DNA of 64,000 bases. Source: Euleptes europaea (taxonomy: Eukaryota > Chordata > Lepidosauria > Squamata > Sphaerodactylidae). This document shows, piece after piece, positions 42,941 to 56,400 of this stretch. Below the pieces are notes generated by a model that made no database searches, was not told where the DNA came from, and saw nothing but the letters and a program-made list of their open reading frames with translations. The position numbers and the translations under genes were made by a program. Every line of letters starts with the position of its first letter. Within the stretch, counting starts at the first letter, position 1. Location: contig NW_026612055.1 of assembly GCF_029931775.1 (NCBI RefSeq), positions 62,001 to 126,000 of the forward strand, read 5' to 3'.

Positions 42941-43763
42941 TCTTCTGATTCCCTTCATTTTGGGCTCTACAAGTCCTATCAAAATCCAGAGGCTGGTGAC
43001 GAGTTCTAAGACCCCCAGCTTTATTTTCTGATGGACTGATGCAGAGGGGTTGGAAGGGCAGGATTGAAGAGTTTCTGTGGCGTCTGGGAGCAGAAAGGAA
43101 GTTAATGGAGGGGTCAAAGGAGAAACGTCCCTTGTTCAGAATGAAGAGAGGTGGGGGATTTTGGCGGTGGAGAGCCGGATAGAAGGGAGGTGGCTTGAGG
43201 GGGACGTAGAAAGACCAGAGCAAGCGCAGAGAAAGTTGCAAGGAGAGAGGTGACCGCAGCAGGACCCAAACTTTGGGGGAAGGGGAAATGCCGGGGTTTT
43301 TTTGTAATGTTGTAAAGGAAGGAGCCTGGCAAGAAGTTGAAGATGGGGAAAGCAAAGGAGAGAGAAGAGGCAAAGACGAAGCCAAGGCCTCGTTCTCCTT
43401 CAACATGGACGGATGAGGATGTTGTCATTGAATGGGGAGGGGGTGGAATGAGGGCTCTGGGCTGACACCCATATGCGCAGGACTCTTCAGTATTCTGGCT
43501 TTTATTATTGTCTAAATTTACACTGAATTCCTGCTCATGTGCAATTTCCTTGCCTTGATGCTCTGGGGAGGCCTTTCGTCCACCCACTAACTGAGGCCTT
43601 TAAAAAAAGTTGGTACCAGATCAACATAGTTTTAAAAAAATTAAAATATTTATATCTCCTGCCTATTGCAACAATGTACTTGTTCCCAGATTTATTTTTT
43701 AAAAGCAACTCTCTAGCCCTTTTTGTTTCAGTTATAAAGAGCAATGTGCAGCCAGTCCCATTC
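42941..43763. other. Left part of the C block, duplicate of 3-826
   Basis: Near-identical to the window start with a few substitutions and homopolymer changes. No gene. Confidence 0.7.
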
Positions 43764-44190
43764 CCCTTATAATTCTGCAATGAAAACAGCTATAGAGTTA
43801 GTTTAAAAAAACAGGAAAGACATCTGTGAACTAGCCATTGTCACCATAGGTCATTCTAATGGAGAGTCATTTTTTAAAATTGTGGCTAGACATCTCAAAT
43901 GCTGGCAGTGGCCTGGTCTTCTTGGGACCATAACTTTAATGATTTCCCTGATTTCATTTTTTAAAAGTAGTCCTCATGCCAGAGTTATAAGGCTCAATAT
44001 GCAGCCAATACTGTTCCTCTTATAACTCCATAATGAAAAGAGCAAGAGTGAGTTTTAAAAATCTGTGAACTAGTCATTGCCATAATAGGTCATTGTAATG
44101 GTGTGTCAACAATTTTTTTTTAAATTATAGCTAGACAGGTCAAAAGCTGGAATTGGCCTGGTCTTCTCTGGACCTTTGAGAGGTCACTCC
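43745..44190. repeat. Tandem units of about 250 bp
   Basis: 'gcaatgtgcagccagtccc' followed by 'cttataattctgcaatgaa' recurs about 250 bp later as 'caatatgcagccaatact' and 'cttataactccataatgaa', with parallel 'tctgtgaactag(c/t)catt' and 'ggcctggtcttct'. A third, partial unit precedes them. Mostly within the stretch missing from the A block. Confidence 0.6.
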
Positions 44191-44303
44191 CCTATGTTAA
44201 GAAACCAAACAAACCCAAATTGTAACCTGTCACAAGGGGATGGTTCAGTCTAGTTTCCTCCATGACTGGCTCTTTTTGTGAGTGCCGGGAGTTTAACGTA
44301 CAG

Positions 44304-44639
44304 CAGTGGTTGTCAACCAGCAGGCTGTGCATCTTGGTTGAGACAGAACTAGTCTAGGAGGGATTTGGGGTTTTCAGAACAATTACTCCTTTTCAGTTGC
44401 TAATGAAACAATTATTTCTGTTGTTTTCTAAAGCTATAGCAATAAAGGAATATTACTGTAATATTCATGTCCAACTTACCATGAACAAGCAATTGTAATA
44501 AACAGAATGCCTGCAAGTGCAAACATATAAATGTCTTTCTCAGAAAAGGCATTTAAAAAAAATTCCGTCCTGGTGGGACCCAGGTTCTTTGATAGGAGCC
44601 ATTGGTGGGACCGAAGGTAGGAAAGGTTGAGGCTCAGTG
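44304..44639 (+). mobile_element. Probable hAT-type short element
   Basis: Ends 'cagtggttgtcaacc' and 'ggttgaggctcagtg'; flanks ACGTACAG and ATTTACAG match at 6 of 8. Worn. Confidence 0.5.
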
Positions 44640-44789
44640 ATTTACAGGAAAGTACGCAGAGACAGGCAACAGCGTTACCTGCAGGCTGTCCAGGAAAAGC
44701 TCTTCCACTACTGAATGAATAAACTTATGAATAGTCTTATTGCTGAGTCACTGACGCAGGACAGCAACACCAGGTACTTAATATTATTA

Positions 44790-45150
44790 TTTTATTTACT
44801 TTATTTTACGGTCTGCCAGTCTCACTGAGAGTCAAGGCAGATTACATAGTGTAAAAACCAGTGCAATTGACAGGATGAAATCCTAAGAAGCCATGTAATT
44901 ATCATTTTGTTTTTGGCATTGGCAACCCCATAGGTTTTCAAGGCAAGGGATGCTCAGAGATGGTTTGCCATCGCCTGCCTCTGGGTCAAGTCCCTGGTAC
45001 TCTTCAGAGGTCTCCCATCCAAACATACTTGCCAGGGTCGAGGCTGAGAGTGTGGGACTGGCCCAAGGTCACCCAGCAAGTTTCCAGGACAGAGTGGAGG
45101 TTCAAACTTGGGTTCCCCTGACCCGAGTCTGACACCTTAACCATCTCTAT
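44790..45150 (-). repeat. 5S-Sauria-type SINE
   Basis: 'ggtctcccatccaaacatac' is the reverse complement of the 5S rRNA internal region. 'ggtttgccatcgcctgcct' and 'actggcccaaggtcaccca' are body parts of the same SINE class. Confidence 0.6.
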
Positions 45151-45766
45151 ATATAATCCTAGGACTGCAGAAATCTCAAACACAGTATAAACATCAAACA
45201 CGACTATTTAAACAATGCAGAAGAGGGTATTAGGGTGAAGCCCGCCGGTTCACCCACTCCCACTTCAAAATGGGTGGGTCGCTGCTTTGCACAGCTTCTA
45301 CTCCTCCAAGGTCAGAAGGGTGGATACCTGCCTGTGTGGAAGGCTTAGATTATGCACATGCAACTAAAAGACTGGCTATACCAGAAAAGTAGCAGCTCAA
45401 GGAGCCAGGTAATAATCTCAGCCCTTTCTTTGCTGTGCTGCTTTTCCGTCTGCTTGGACTTTTCGTGAATAGTGGGGGGAGCTTTCGGAAGCGCGACTCC
45501 CCTCTCTCACCATCTGGAGTGGTTCCCCCCCCCCATTCTGCCCTCTCTGGTGGATCTGGTGTCCGTGTCCAGATGCCGGTTTGCAGGGAACACAAGCGTG
45601 CTGCTGCTGTGGGAACAACTCTGGCGTAGACAAGGGCAGACACCCAAACGGTGGTCGCACCCAAATGGTGGGACCTTTTCTTCCCTCTTTTTTTTTTTTT
45701 TTAGTCAGCTTCGCAGGGGAAATTGGAGAGTTTCTGCCACTCCCCCCCCCCACAACTAAGAGGGAT
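45151..45766. other. Intergenic, unassigned (absent from A block)
   Basis: No gene recognised. GC-rich near 45470-45600. End of the 2-kb stretch present in C but not A. Confidence 0.4.
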
Positions 45767-45806
45767 TGGGGGATTTACACCTTGGTGTTGATTTGGAAAT
45801 GGGCAG

Positions 45807-46607
45807 ATGCAGGGACATACGAAAACATAGGACAGTGATTGCCCATAGGAAATGCATGATTGCCCATAGAGAAACAGGGAAACTACACTTGCCAATAGAA
45901 AATCCCAAAAACTAAGGACAGCGATTGCCCATAGGGAATGCATGATTGCCCATAAGGAATACATGATTGCCCATAGAGAAACAGGGAAACTACACTTGCC
46001 AATAGAAAATCCCAAACACTAAGGACAGTGATTGCCTATAGACAATTCATGATTGCCCATAGAGAAAAAGGGAAGCTATGCTTGTCAACAGAAAATCCCA
46101 AAAAATAATGACACCTATTGCCCATAGACAATACATGATTGCCCATAGGGAATGCATGATTGCCCGCAGAGAATCAGGCAAAACACACTTGCCCATAGAG
46201 AATAAGGCAAAACACATTTGCCCATTGAGACTAAGGGAGACCACACTTGTCCATAGAGAAACTGATAAACTACGCTTGCCAAGAGACAATCCCAAAAACT
46301 AAGGACAGCAATTGCCCATAGAGAAACAGGGAAACTGCAATTGCCAATAGAGAATCCCAAAAACTAAGGACAGCGATTGCCAATAAATACATGATTGCCC
46401 ATAGGGAATGCGTGATTGCCCATAGGGAATCAGGCAAAGCACACTTGCCAATAATCTGAAAACTAGGGACAGCGATTGCCCATAGAGAATTGCCCACAGT
46501 GAATGCAGGATTGCCCTTAGGAACTAGTGGAAACCACACTTGCCAATAGAGAATAATGTACACCACGCTTGCCAATGGAGAATAAGGGAGATCACGCTTA
46601 CCCATAG
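45807..46607. repeat. Tandem array of ATTGCCCATAG-type subrepeats (C block)
   Basis: Essentially the same array as 872-1672, unit for unit, upstream of copy C. Confidence 0.85.
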
Positions 46608-47042
46608 AGTCAACCCATCTCTTGTTGGGTCTTCCTCTTTTCCTGCTGCCTTCAACTTTCCCTAGCTGGCATGATTGTCTTTTCCAGTGACTCTTGTCTT
46701 CTCATCATATGTCCAAAGTACGACAGCCTCAGTTTAGTCATTTGAGCTTCTAGGGTCAGTTCGGGCTTGATTTGATCTCAAACCCACTGGTTTGTCTTTT
46801 TGGCGGTCCAGGGCATCCGCAACTCTCTCCTCCAACACCGCACTTCAAAGGAATCGGCTCTCTTCCTCGTCCAGCTCTCACGCCCATGCACAGAGGAGGG
46901 CTGTTTGGGGAGGGACAGCGCCACCTTCTGGCCGATGTTTCCACACCTGAGAGTGATTTGCAGGAGGGGGCCCGCCCCGTCGCTGCTCCGAAACGCGCGA
47001 AAACCAAACCAGTTCCCCTCCTCTTCCTCCCTCCCGGGAGCC

Positions 47043-47480
47043 ATGGCGGCCGGGGGTCTCCTGCAGGAGCTGTGCGAGGAAGCCTCTTGCTCCGTCTGCC
47101 TGGACTACTTCAGGGACCCGGTGACCATTGCAGAGTGCGGCCACAACTTTTGCCGCGCCTGCCTGACCCGCAGCTGGGGGGCGTCTAGGGCAGAAACGTC
47201 CTGCCCCCAGTGCAGAGGGAGAGCGCAGGAAGGGACCCTCCGGCCCAACCAGCAGCTGGCCAACTTTGTCCAAATAGCCAAAAAATTCACCCTTCAGGAG
47301 GGAAAGGAGGCAGGTGGGAAGGGGGGAGAAGGGAAGAGGGGCGTCTGCGAGAAGCACCAAGAGCTCCTGAAGTTTTTCTGCAAGGAGGACGTCGCCCTCC
47401 TCTGCGGGGTCTGCGGCAGATCCGAGGAGCACCAAGACCACCAGGTGGTTCCTCTGGAGGAGGCTTTCCTGGAAAACAGG
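47043..47480 (+). CDS. Copy C exon 1: RING and first B-box
   Basis: 438 nt, donor AGG|GTAAGT. Begins [16 protein letters not shown]; same zinc ligands as copy A. Confidence 0.9.
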
Positions 47481-50400
47481 GTAAGTGAGAAATGGGTGGA
47501 GGGAGGCTTTCTTGCATCCTTGTTGTGTGGCTTTGAACATTTCACTTTGGCGCAAAGCTCTCACGCTTGTGGTCGTGGCCGCTTGCTGGCCTGTCACTAT
47601 TAATATAATATCATATAAAATTGATACAATATTATATTATCCCCCCATCACAAATTGGCTCGCAAAGCAGCAGCAAGTAATAAACGGATAAAAAAGGCGC
47701 TTGAGGAGGAAGAAGAGTTGGTTTTTACACGCCAACTTTCTCTACCACTTAAGGGAGAATCAAACTAGCTTACAATCACCTTTCCTTCCCCACAACATTT
47801 GGATCCACCTTTGGAGGCTTGTCATAATAACCCCCCGGGAGTGCACTTTTCAAGAAAGGAGTGGGGTGTTAGGGGGCTTCTCTGGAATGCTGCTCATGGA
47901 AGCTCAAAGCAGGTGCAGGGAGAATGGGGTTTACCTGGAACCAGGAGTTGTGATTCATTCATTCATTGACTTCCAAATGAATTTGAGGCTTAATAAAATC
48001 TTGTGTAACCCCAGTTTCTTTCACCAACCCCAGCTGAGGGGAGACAATATGGGACCTGGTTGATTAGTGGAGAGAGTGTATGATAAAAAAGAAACGGGGG
48101 GGGGGGCCTCCAGCCCACTGGCCTCCACTTCCTCTCTTAGGGGATGGCCAGGAGGCGAAAAAGGCAACAATTCCCAGACCCTCCAATCACCGTTAACCAT
48201 TTACAAACAGAAGTTAATTTACAAGTAGGGTTTACTCCAGTGAAGAGGGGTGGGGAGTCAAAGCAGGACACCTGGATAATAAACTCAGATTAAGGGAACA
48301 CAACTTAAGGTGGAAACCGAAAAGGTCTTGACCAGCCCTCCATGGTGGTGCTGCTGTTGGGGCTCTTGTCGTGGCTGCAGATCTCTGTTTCTTTGTTTTG
48401 GGCATCAGGCAACCGTGGCTGCTGGAAGAGGGAGAGTTTGCCAGAAGCACCAGGAGCCGCTGAAGCTCTTCTGCAAGGACGATGAAGCCCTCATCTGTGT
48501 GGTCTGTGACCGATCCAAGGAGCACAGAAATCATGAAACCCTTCCTCTTGAGGAGGCCTCCCAGGAGTACAAGGTGGGAAATCAACAAGGTGGAGGCTGG
48601 TGGGGAAGATCCGTGGATCCTTCCCTTCTCCTTGGTCTCTTTGTGGAAAAACTGCTTCCAGTTTCTTCCTCAGCCTCTGGGCCCAAACACCTCTTTGCTG
48701 CCTCCTTTCTGGCTTGGTGCCCCCTAAGGGCATCGCTGTCTTCCCCCCTGCTGAGGCTAAAGTGGGGTGATATGATAAAGTAGAGAGACTGACTCACTTC
48801 CTGTCTGGCTGTGTTGACGTGTGGTCAGCTGGTTGCATGGCTGAGCTATGAGGGAGGCAGCCGCCTGACCCCCAGTTTTAACCACCGCCCACCACGGCTT
48901 TCTCACGTTCAATTGCTGCCCTTGAGTTGCCTGGGGCGGGGGGAGAATATGTGCAGGTTTGGTACCTGTCTGTGTCCCCCACTTGCAAACAGTAGCTGTG
49001 AGGTAACAGTTTCAATCAGGTTTGGGGGGGGGAGGGCTACGCATGAAGCTGCCTTATTCTGAGTCAGACCCTTGGTCTGTCCAGGTCCACTCTTGACTGG
49101 CAGCAGCTCTCCAGGGACTCAGGTGGAGGTCAACTGCTGCCTGTTGATTTCAACTGGAGATGCTGGAGAGTAAACCTGGGACCTTCTGCATGCCAAGTGG
49201 ATGCTCTCCCACTGAGCCATGGCCCTTCCACTGCATTGTGGCACCATAAGAAATCCTTTCCCAACCCCCAGTTGTGGTTACTTCCACACAGAGTTTTCCT
49301 GCTTTCGTGTGCTCTTTCTTGACATAACATAGCCAGAGAGAGTTTGGGAAAGTGTGGAATGGAAGGTATGCATTTCCTCCACCATCCCAAATCCAGTGCC
49401 ATTTACTTTCCTGCCTTCCATTCTCACCCTCCCCCCTCAAATGAGCTTTTGTCATTTAACAAAAATTCTCGCTCCTGGGTGTATTTATACTGACTGAATA
49501 TTTTTAATGCAAAAAACTCTCCTGAGGTAGGGCGTGGGGTGGACTGGTGGGCAGGAGGGTGAAGCATGGAGTACATCTCCATGCCACAAATTTCTTTGCA
49601 CCTTTGCATTCTTGGTGGGTATCAGAAGAAACTGGGGCACCATCCCCATAAGGAAGCTACTACCTGTGTTCAGCATATGGGAAATGTTGTTGAAGATCTT
49701 GTTATGGACACAGGGCACTTACATTTAGTTAAGCCCTTACTTGACCATTTTGCTTCTCCTATGTTTTATAATAAACTTCTAAAAAAGGAACCAATTTCAC
49801 TTTTGGGTTTCTCCTCCCCCAGGATCAGTTCTGCAACTGTCTGGAGAGGCTGAAGAAGGAGAGAAAAAGAATTGTGGCATGTAAAGCAGGCGTATTAAAG
49901 GAAAGCCAAGACTTGCTCGTAAGTGTCACTATGGCTGGGAAGTGACATAGAACTAGTATTGTGGGGGGGGGGATCAAGTAAAAATAGCAGAAAAGTCAAC
50001 CCCTCGAGGCAAACATCCCCCCTCTTCCAGTTTGGAAATTCCGTGCACAGATGGTCAGTATTCAAGCAGACCAGGACTCCAAAGGTAGACTTAACACTGC
50101 AATTCTAAGCAGAGTTGTACCCAGGCAGTGGGGCTAAGGATGGTGCAGAACTGCACACCCATGGTGCCCCTGCCACTCACTGCCCTCTGACGCCCTAGGC
50201 AATCACCTAGGGCTGCCCTGTGAGTTGGCTGCCCCTGGTTGTTCATCCAGATCTAGAACGTTTTGTTTTGTTATTGAGTGTTTTTGTTTAGAGCAGAATC
50301 AGTTGACTCTCCAAGGTGCTCTGTGCTTTGGGGTAAATCCTGGGCAATAAACCTATGTGTTGATTCTCCATTTGTGTGCATCCACCAACAATGCAAGCCA

Positions 50401-53400
50401 GGAGAAGTCCCTGAAAAGAGATGAGGGTTCTCCCCCCCCCCCACCAAGAAATGCTGGGTAGAAGTGCTGATAAGTGCTCCAACAATCACGAACTGGGCCA
50501 AGGATTGTTCAGCCATTCTAAGTGGGAAAGTACTTGGAATACTCAGTAGCGTGTTGATCTTTTCTCCTGCGGTTTTTTCTTGCCCAAAATGCAGCCAGGG
50601 AGACCAAGGGAGGGGAAGGGGCTTCTCAGTTCTTTTCTCCGCAGTGGTATTTCTACTCAAACATCATATATTTTCACCTTTTGGGAAGTGGGGGGTCAGC
50701 ATATGGAATGTCTTTTTTGGGGGAAACAAATGGACTCAAGAAGTCCCTTCTACTCTCTGCTGCAGACATCGTCCTCTGTGGCTGAAAGAACCTCCCCAGT
50801 AGTTGGAGTGAGATGTACTTTGGCCCTCAGCATGGGTCCATGGGAATCTTTCCTTTTCCCTGCCAAATGTTGAGGAGATCTCTGTGAAAGGCCAAAGTGC
50901 CCTTCTGATAGTAATCTCCTAAAGTCGATCTTCCACTGCAAAGACCAGCTGTGTTTGTTATGTTGACCTGATTTCCTTTTCTTTATATCTCAGAAGCAAA
51001 CCACAGGAGAGAAGCAAGAGACGGTAGCCAAGTTCAGGCAACTACACTCATTTCTGGAGGAACAAGAGAAACTTCTTCTGGCCCAGATGGAAGAGGTGGA
51101 GAAGGAGGTGGCAAGAAACAGGGTCCAGCACCTGGTCAAACTCTCTGAGGCTCTTTCCTCTCTGGACAACCTCATCCAGGAGATGGAGGAGAAGAGTCAG
51201 CAGCCGGCCAGTGAACTCCTGCAGGTAAGAGAGTGGCAGGAACAGCCCAGGCTCCCCTTTGGGAGGAGGCTGCCTCCAAACTCTTTCTGTGCCTCCTTCT
51301 CTTAGGCAGGAAGCAAACAAGCCCCGTTTGTGTTTCTAGCAAGTTTTAATCTCCGTGCATGGGCTGCTTTCCCCTCTGCCTCATTACATCTCCAGCCAGG
51401 AGCAGGCTGCAAGAAACTATCAAGCAGCCATGCAAATTCCACCCCCTGGAAATGCCGCGTTTTTGTGTGTCTGGGGAACTACATTCAAGTCATACCAACC
51501 ACCAGAAACGAGGGTCATAGGCAAGATATTTACAGCAAGATTTAAAAGGAGGATGTGCATGTTGGGGTGAATGTAGCTCATACTTGTTGCTTGAAGATTG
51601 GTGCATAAAAATGAATGCACGCACACAAAAGCAGCAACAAATGGTAGAGGAATGGCATCCGCACACCCGTTGCTGGCACTGCTGTGCCTGCTACTGCCAA
51701 CCCGTCACTTATGTGCAGTTGTGACGGCCTTTGTGCCCAGACCCCTCTTTCCTGGCTGAGTCGTGTTGCTGTGCTGCAGGGAAAAGGGGGGAAGCCTTTT
51801 AAAGTGCTGAAAGGTGACAGAGTTTAGTTCTTCTCCTCTCAGTCCCTGTGGCCACCATCCCCTCCCCCCCATCTGAGGGCTTTTCTCAGGCTTTAAAGGA
51901 AAGGACAATGGCTGCAACAAGGACTTTATTTACAAGAAAATGAAAGCTGGGGACCACCATGTAGTTACAATGCTACTGGAATTTAGCTTTTTTTTTTTTT
52001 AAAGCCTGGGAAATGCTCTCCAGTGACAAGAAAGGAAATAACAGCGATGCGGGGCTGATGCAAGTGAATTGCTGTGAATGTCTCAGCATCCACAGGTGGC
52101 CACAGAAGCTTCTTGGAGGGCTTCCTGCCTTCCATGTGAGGAAAAATCCTTTTGGGAAAGTAGCCACTGTGGAATCGTCAAAGAAGATCACTAACTCTCC
52201 TCTGAAATGGCTCCACTTTGTCTTCTAATATTAACCTCACAAGGATCTTATCCCACTTTATGGAGATGCCCCCCAGCCTTTGAGCTGGGGGGTCTCCTAG
52301 CTGAACACAGGAGAAGGGCCAGAGTGCAGAATCTCCCAGGGTCTGAAGGGGTCTTCCTGGTGTGGCCTTTTAGCAACCATTGAGTTTCCTCTTCTTTCTC
52401 TCTCTCTGCCATTTTTCTTTAGGATGCCAGATGCACCTTGCAGAGGTAAGTGGTTCTTGCTCATTAACCTCCTTAACTTTGGGAGGGCTCTGGGTATCTT
52501 GTGAAGAACATGGTCCTTCAGGATGGTGGCTGAGGCCCAAGTCGGGTGCAATTGAGATCGTGGATCTCCATCCATCCGTCAGTGGCAAGCAGCTTAAACA
52601 CAGAGTCTCATCAACAGGAAATCATGAAGTAGTATTGGGGGGGTGGGTCTGGATTGACACCTAGCTGAAAAATCTCTGGAAGAGGGGTCCCCAACCTTTT
52701 TGAGGCTGCAGGCACCTTTGGGATTCCACCCTGGTGTGGTGGGCGCAGAATGGCTGGCACAAAATGGCTGCCACAGGAGGTGGAGCCAGCCACCAAATGG
52801 CTGTTACTGCTTACCTTCAGTCACTCAGTGAAGATCCTTGTGTTGTGAGAGGCAGCTGCTACCAAAGCTACATTTAAAAAAAAAAAACTCCAGAAATTCA
52901 GGGTTTGAGTCTCCTCAGCTAAATTCGCTCCACAAAATGGCAGTTTGGAAACTTTATTTGGCCCGTATAATGCCTTGGTTGGCATCAGAGCTGGCTATGG
53001 GGGCACTTGAGAGGTGAATACGGTGATGACAACCCGGCCAAATCTGATGTACTCTGGAGGGTTGGGTGAGACGACACATGAGGAAGCAGGGGTTGGTGTG
53101 TTTGTGTGCCGTGTTTCCATAAGTATTCCTGCAACCACATAGCACTTAAATGTACTGCTCCTACTCCGATTACTTCTTGGCTGTTTCCACACTGGCAGCC
53201 CTGGTAGCAACAGGGCTTCCGAAATAAAAAATTTGTCATGCTGAGCAACCCATAAAGGGGAACACACAGCTAGTGATCAGAAAATTCGCACCTCTGCTTT
53301 AAGTCTCCCCAGGTAGTTTCAGAGGAAGAATAATTGTCATGTGATATTATTGGGCTCGAAGTTTCCACGCCTCTCACCAGGGGCAAATTATTAAAAGGAA

Positions 53401-56400
53401 CAGAAGGAAGCACACTTCCGGGTATGGTGATGCCATGTGACCCGTTTCCTTCCACCAGCTCTCAGCCTCACTCTTGAGAACATAAGTAGAGCCAGGTGGA
53501 TGAGACCAGTGGTCCATTTAGTTCAGCATCCTGTTTCACACAGTGGCCAAGGGATGCCCCTGGATGGCCAACAAACACAGCACAGAGGCCGAGGCCCTCC
53601 CCTGCTTCTGCCTCCTAGCAGCGTTATTCAGAGGTTGGCTTTCTGTGGCTGTGAGTAAAGAAGTTTGTCCTTTTTGTCTCTGCCGAACCTATTTCTCAAC
53701 ACTTTCACTGAGTGCTACTGAGTTCAGGTATTACGGGAGAGGGAGAAAAAGGCGGGAAGACACTGAACCTAATTCTGCCCTCCTTTTTCTCCTCACAACA
53801 TCCCTGTCTGAGAAAAAGAGGGACTGGTTTAAGGTCACCCAGTGAGCCACATGGCTGCATGTGGGATTGAACCAGGGTCCGACAGTCACAGGACACCGGA
53901 AGCTGCTGAATACTGAATCAGACCATTGGTCCGTCAGAGTTAGTACTTTCTGCTCAGAGCGGCAGTGGCTCTCCAGGGTCTCTGGTAGAGGTCTTTCACC
54001 CCACCTAGTACCTGATCCGTTGACCTGGAGATGCCAGGGATTGAACCCAAGACCTTTTGCACGTCAAGCAGATGCTCTTCCCCTGAGCCACAATCCCTCC
54101 CCCAACTCTAACCCTAAACTCCAGAGCTCTAACCGCCCCAGCTTTCTTTTTCCTCGACTGGGCATTTGCAAGGCAGATCTGGGCAGGGGTTGTGGGGGTT
54201 GGTGTTCTGAAGGCCCAACTTGATGTTTGCTTTTTTCAGAGTCGGGTCTGGGTTCCCCTAAGCCACACAACAACTTTAGGGAATGAAGCAGAGCCTGTAG
54301 GGCCTTGAAATGCCTCTGTGGGGGAGGAAGGGCTCCCCCCCACCGCACAATTTCAGCACAGGAAAGTGGCTGGGGCGTTGACAGGAGCTCTTCCTGTAGT
54401 GGTGTTCTGAGCCCAAACAAGCTCTATTTCATTTTTTATTAACCATTCCCCTCAGCTGCTTTGTGGCTTTGTGGTCTGAGGAGCTATAGTGAGGTGGACG
54501 TTGCCCTCCAAAGAGCCCCCATCTTGCTCTACATTCAGCCTCTGTCTCTCGGCTTTCTGCCGATTCCTTCTTCTGTTTCTCAGATCTGCCTGGGGTGTAG
54601 TGGGATTGAGAATTGGATGGATGGTATTTTTACATGATTTTTCTCAAGGTACAAAAAAAGGGAGGTGTTTGAGGATCCAGTGGCTTTTCCCCTTGCACAG
54701 AAGTGGCGCATCTGGGACTTCTCCGATCTAAATCTATTTTTGGAGGGTATCAAGAAGCAATTCAAAGGTAATGAAGAAACGCTGCAGGGATTTCAGACTG
54801 GACATTAGCTTGGGACAGATGTGTTTTAGGCTGCTTATATTGGGATCCCCAACCTTTTTGAGCTTGGGGCCACCTTTGGAATTGAGACACAGCATGGTGG
54901 GCGCAGCCACAAAATAGATGCCACTGGAAGTGAAGCCAGCCACAAAATGACTGCTGCAACTTGTCTTCAGTCACACAGGGAAGATCATAGAATCATAGAG
55001 TTGGAAGGGACCACCAGGGTGATGTGAGAATTTTCCAACTGAGGTGGGGGGGGGGAGAATTTCCCCCCTCCTCCCTTTGGTTCGTTGTATTTGGACTTCC
55101 TGCCCACTTACTCACCAAAGCAATGACCAGGGAAAGATAAAGATAACACAGACCGTGCACACAAGGCACCTTTCGATAATTAGAAAACTTTTACATAGAA
55201 CACAACGTTATGATAGTGAACCAGACATTTATTAAGCTTACAAGAAATATAAGGCAAAGGAAACAACAATACGTAACTGAATATAACAATTAACAAGCTT
55301 ACATACATTGGACATACAAACAGTTAGCAGAGATCTCTGGATCATTCCAAGAAGGAGACAGATGGCAATCAGGCCCGGGTCTCCTCCTTAGAAGGACCCC
55401 GAACTGGAATCTTGGAAGACATTTTATCGGCTAAACTGTGTGTGAGAGAGAGGGTTTAAAACAGCCCCTCCTTGCAAATTCTCCCAAAGATGAGCTTTTC
55501 ACAGCCAGATTTAAAAGGAGGATGTGTATATTGAGGTGAACGTAGCTCATACTTGTTGCGTGCAGTTTGGTGCACAAAAATGAATGCACACACACAACGG
55601 CAGCAACCAGTGGTAGGGGAATAGCATCCACACACCCGTTAGTGGCACTGCTGTGCCTGCTGCTGAGGCCAACCTGTCACTTATGAGCAGTTGCGATGGC
55701 ATTTGTGCCCAGACCCCACCTTTCCCTGCTGAGCCATATTACAACGCTGCAGGGAAAAGGGGGAAAGCCCTTTAAAGGGCTGAAAGGTGACAGAGTTTGG
55801 CTCTTCTCCTCTCAGCCCCTGTGGGCCCAGCATCCCCCGCCCCCATCGGAGGGCTTTTCTCAAGCTTTAAAGAAAAGGGCCATGGCTAGATTGTTCTAGT
55901 GTTGTAGCATTATAATGATATGTTGCACTAATATTTGGCTTTTAATTTAAAAGCAATAAAGTGCAGGCTGCAACAAGGACTTTATTTATGCTTAGTCATC
56001 CTGACATGGCTCCTGTATTGCATCAGCCACCTGGTCATAACCGGATCAGGCCAGCTCCCTCTAGCTCTCAAGGGACTTTCCAGGCTGAATGCATCATTAC
56101 TAGATCCATCTGATCTAACCTGCACTTGTCAAACTAATCTGACAGCCTTGTAATCTTATTAAGCAAGGGCGTGTTGCATATAATAGCTGACTAAATCTCC
56201 TGTTATCACACAGTATTTCAACACGCAGCCACAAAAATTCCTTTTGTTATTTTTATGCATATTTTTCTTATGCTCACATAGACAAATACTTCCAGTTCAC
56301 AGAATCATCATTATAAACAAAGAAAATGTTTGAAGTGGAGCCTTCCTCTGTTTCTTTGATCTGCCTGGGGCGGGGAGAGATTGTGAATTGGGTGGATGGT

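Noticed and set aside
45430-45640. Small plus-strand frames near 45.4-45.6 kb as a gene
   Set aside because: Short, overlapping in several frames, no start context, no homology recognised.
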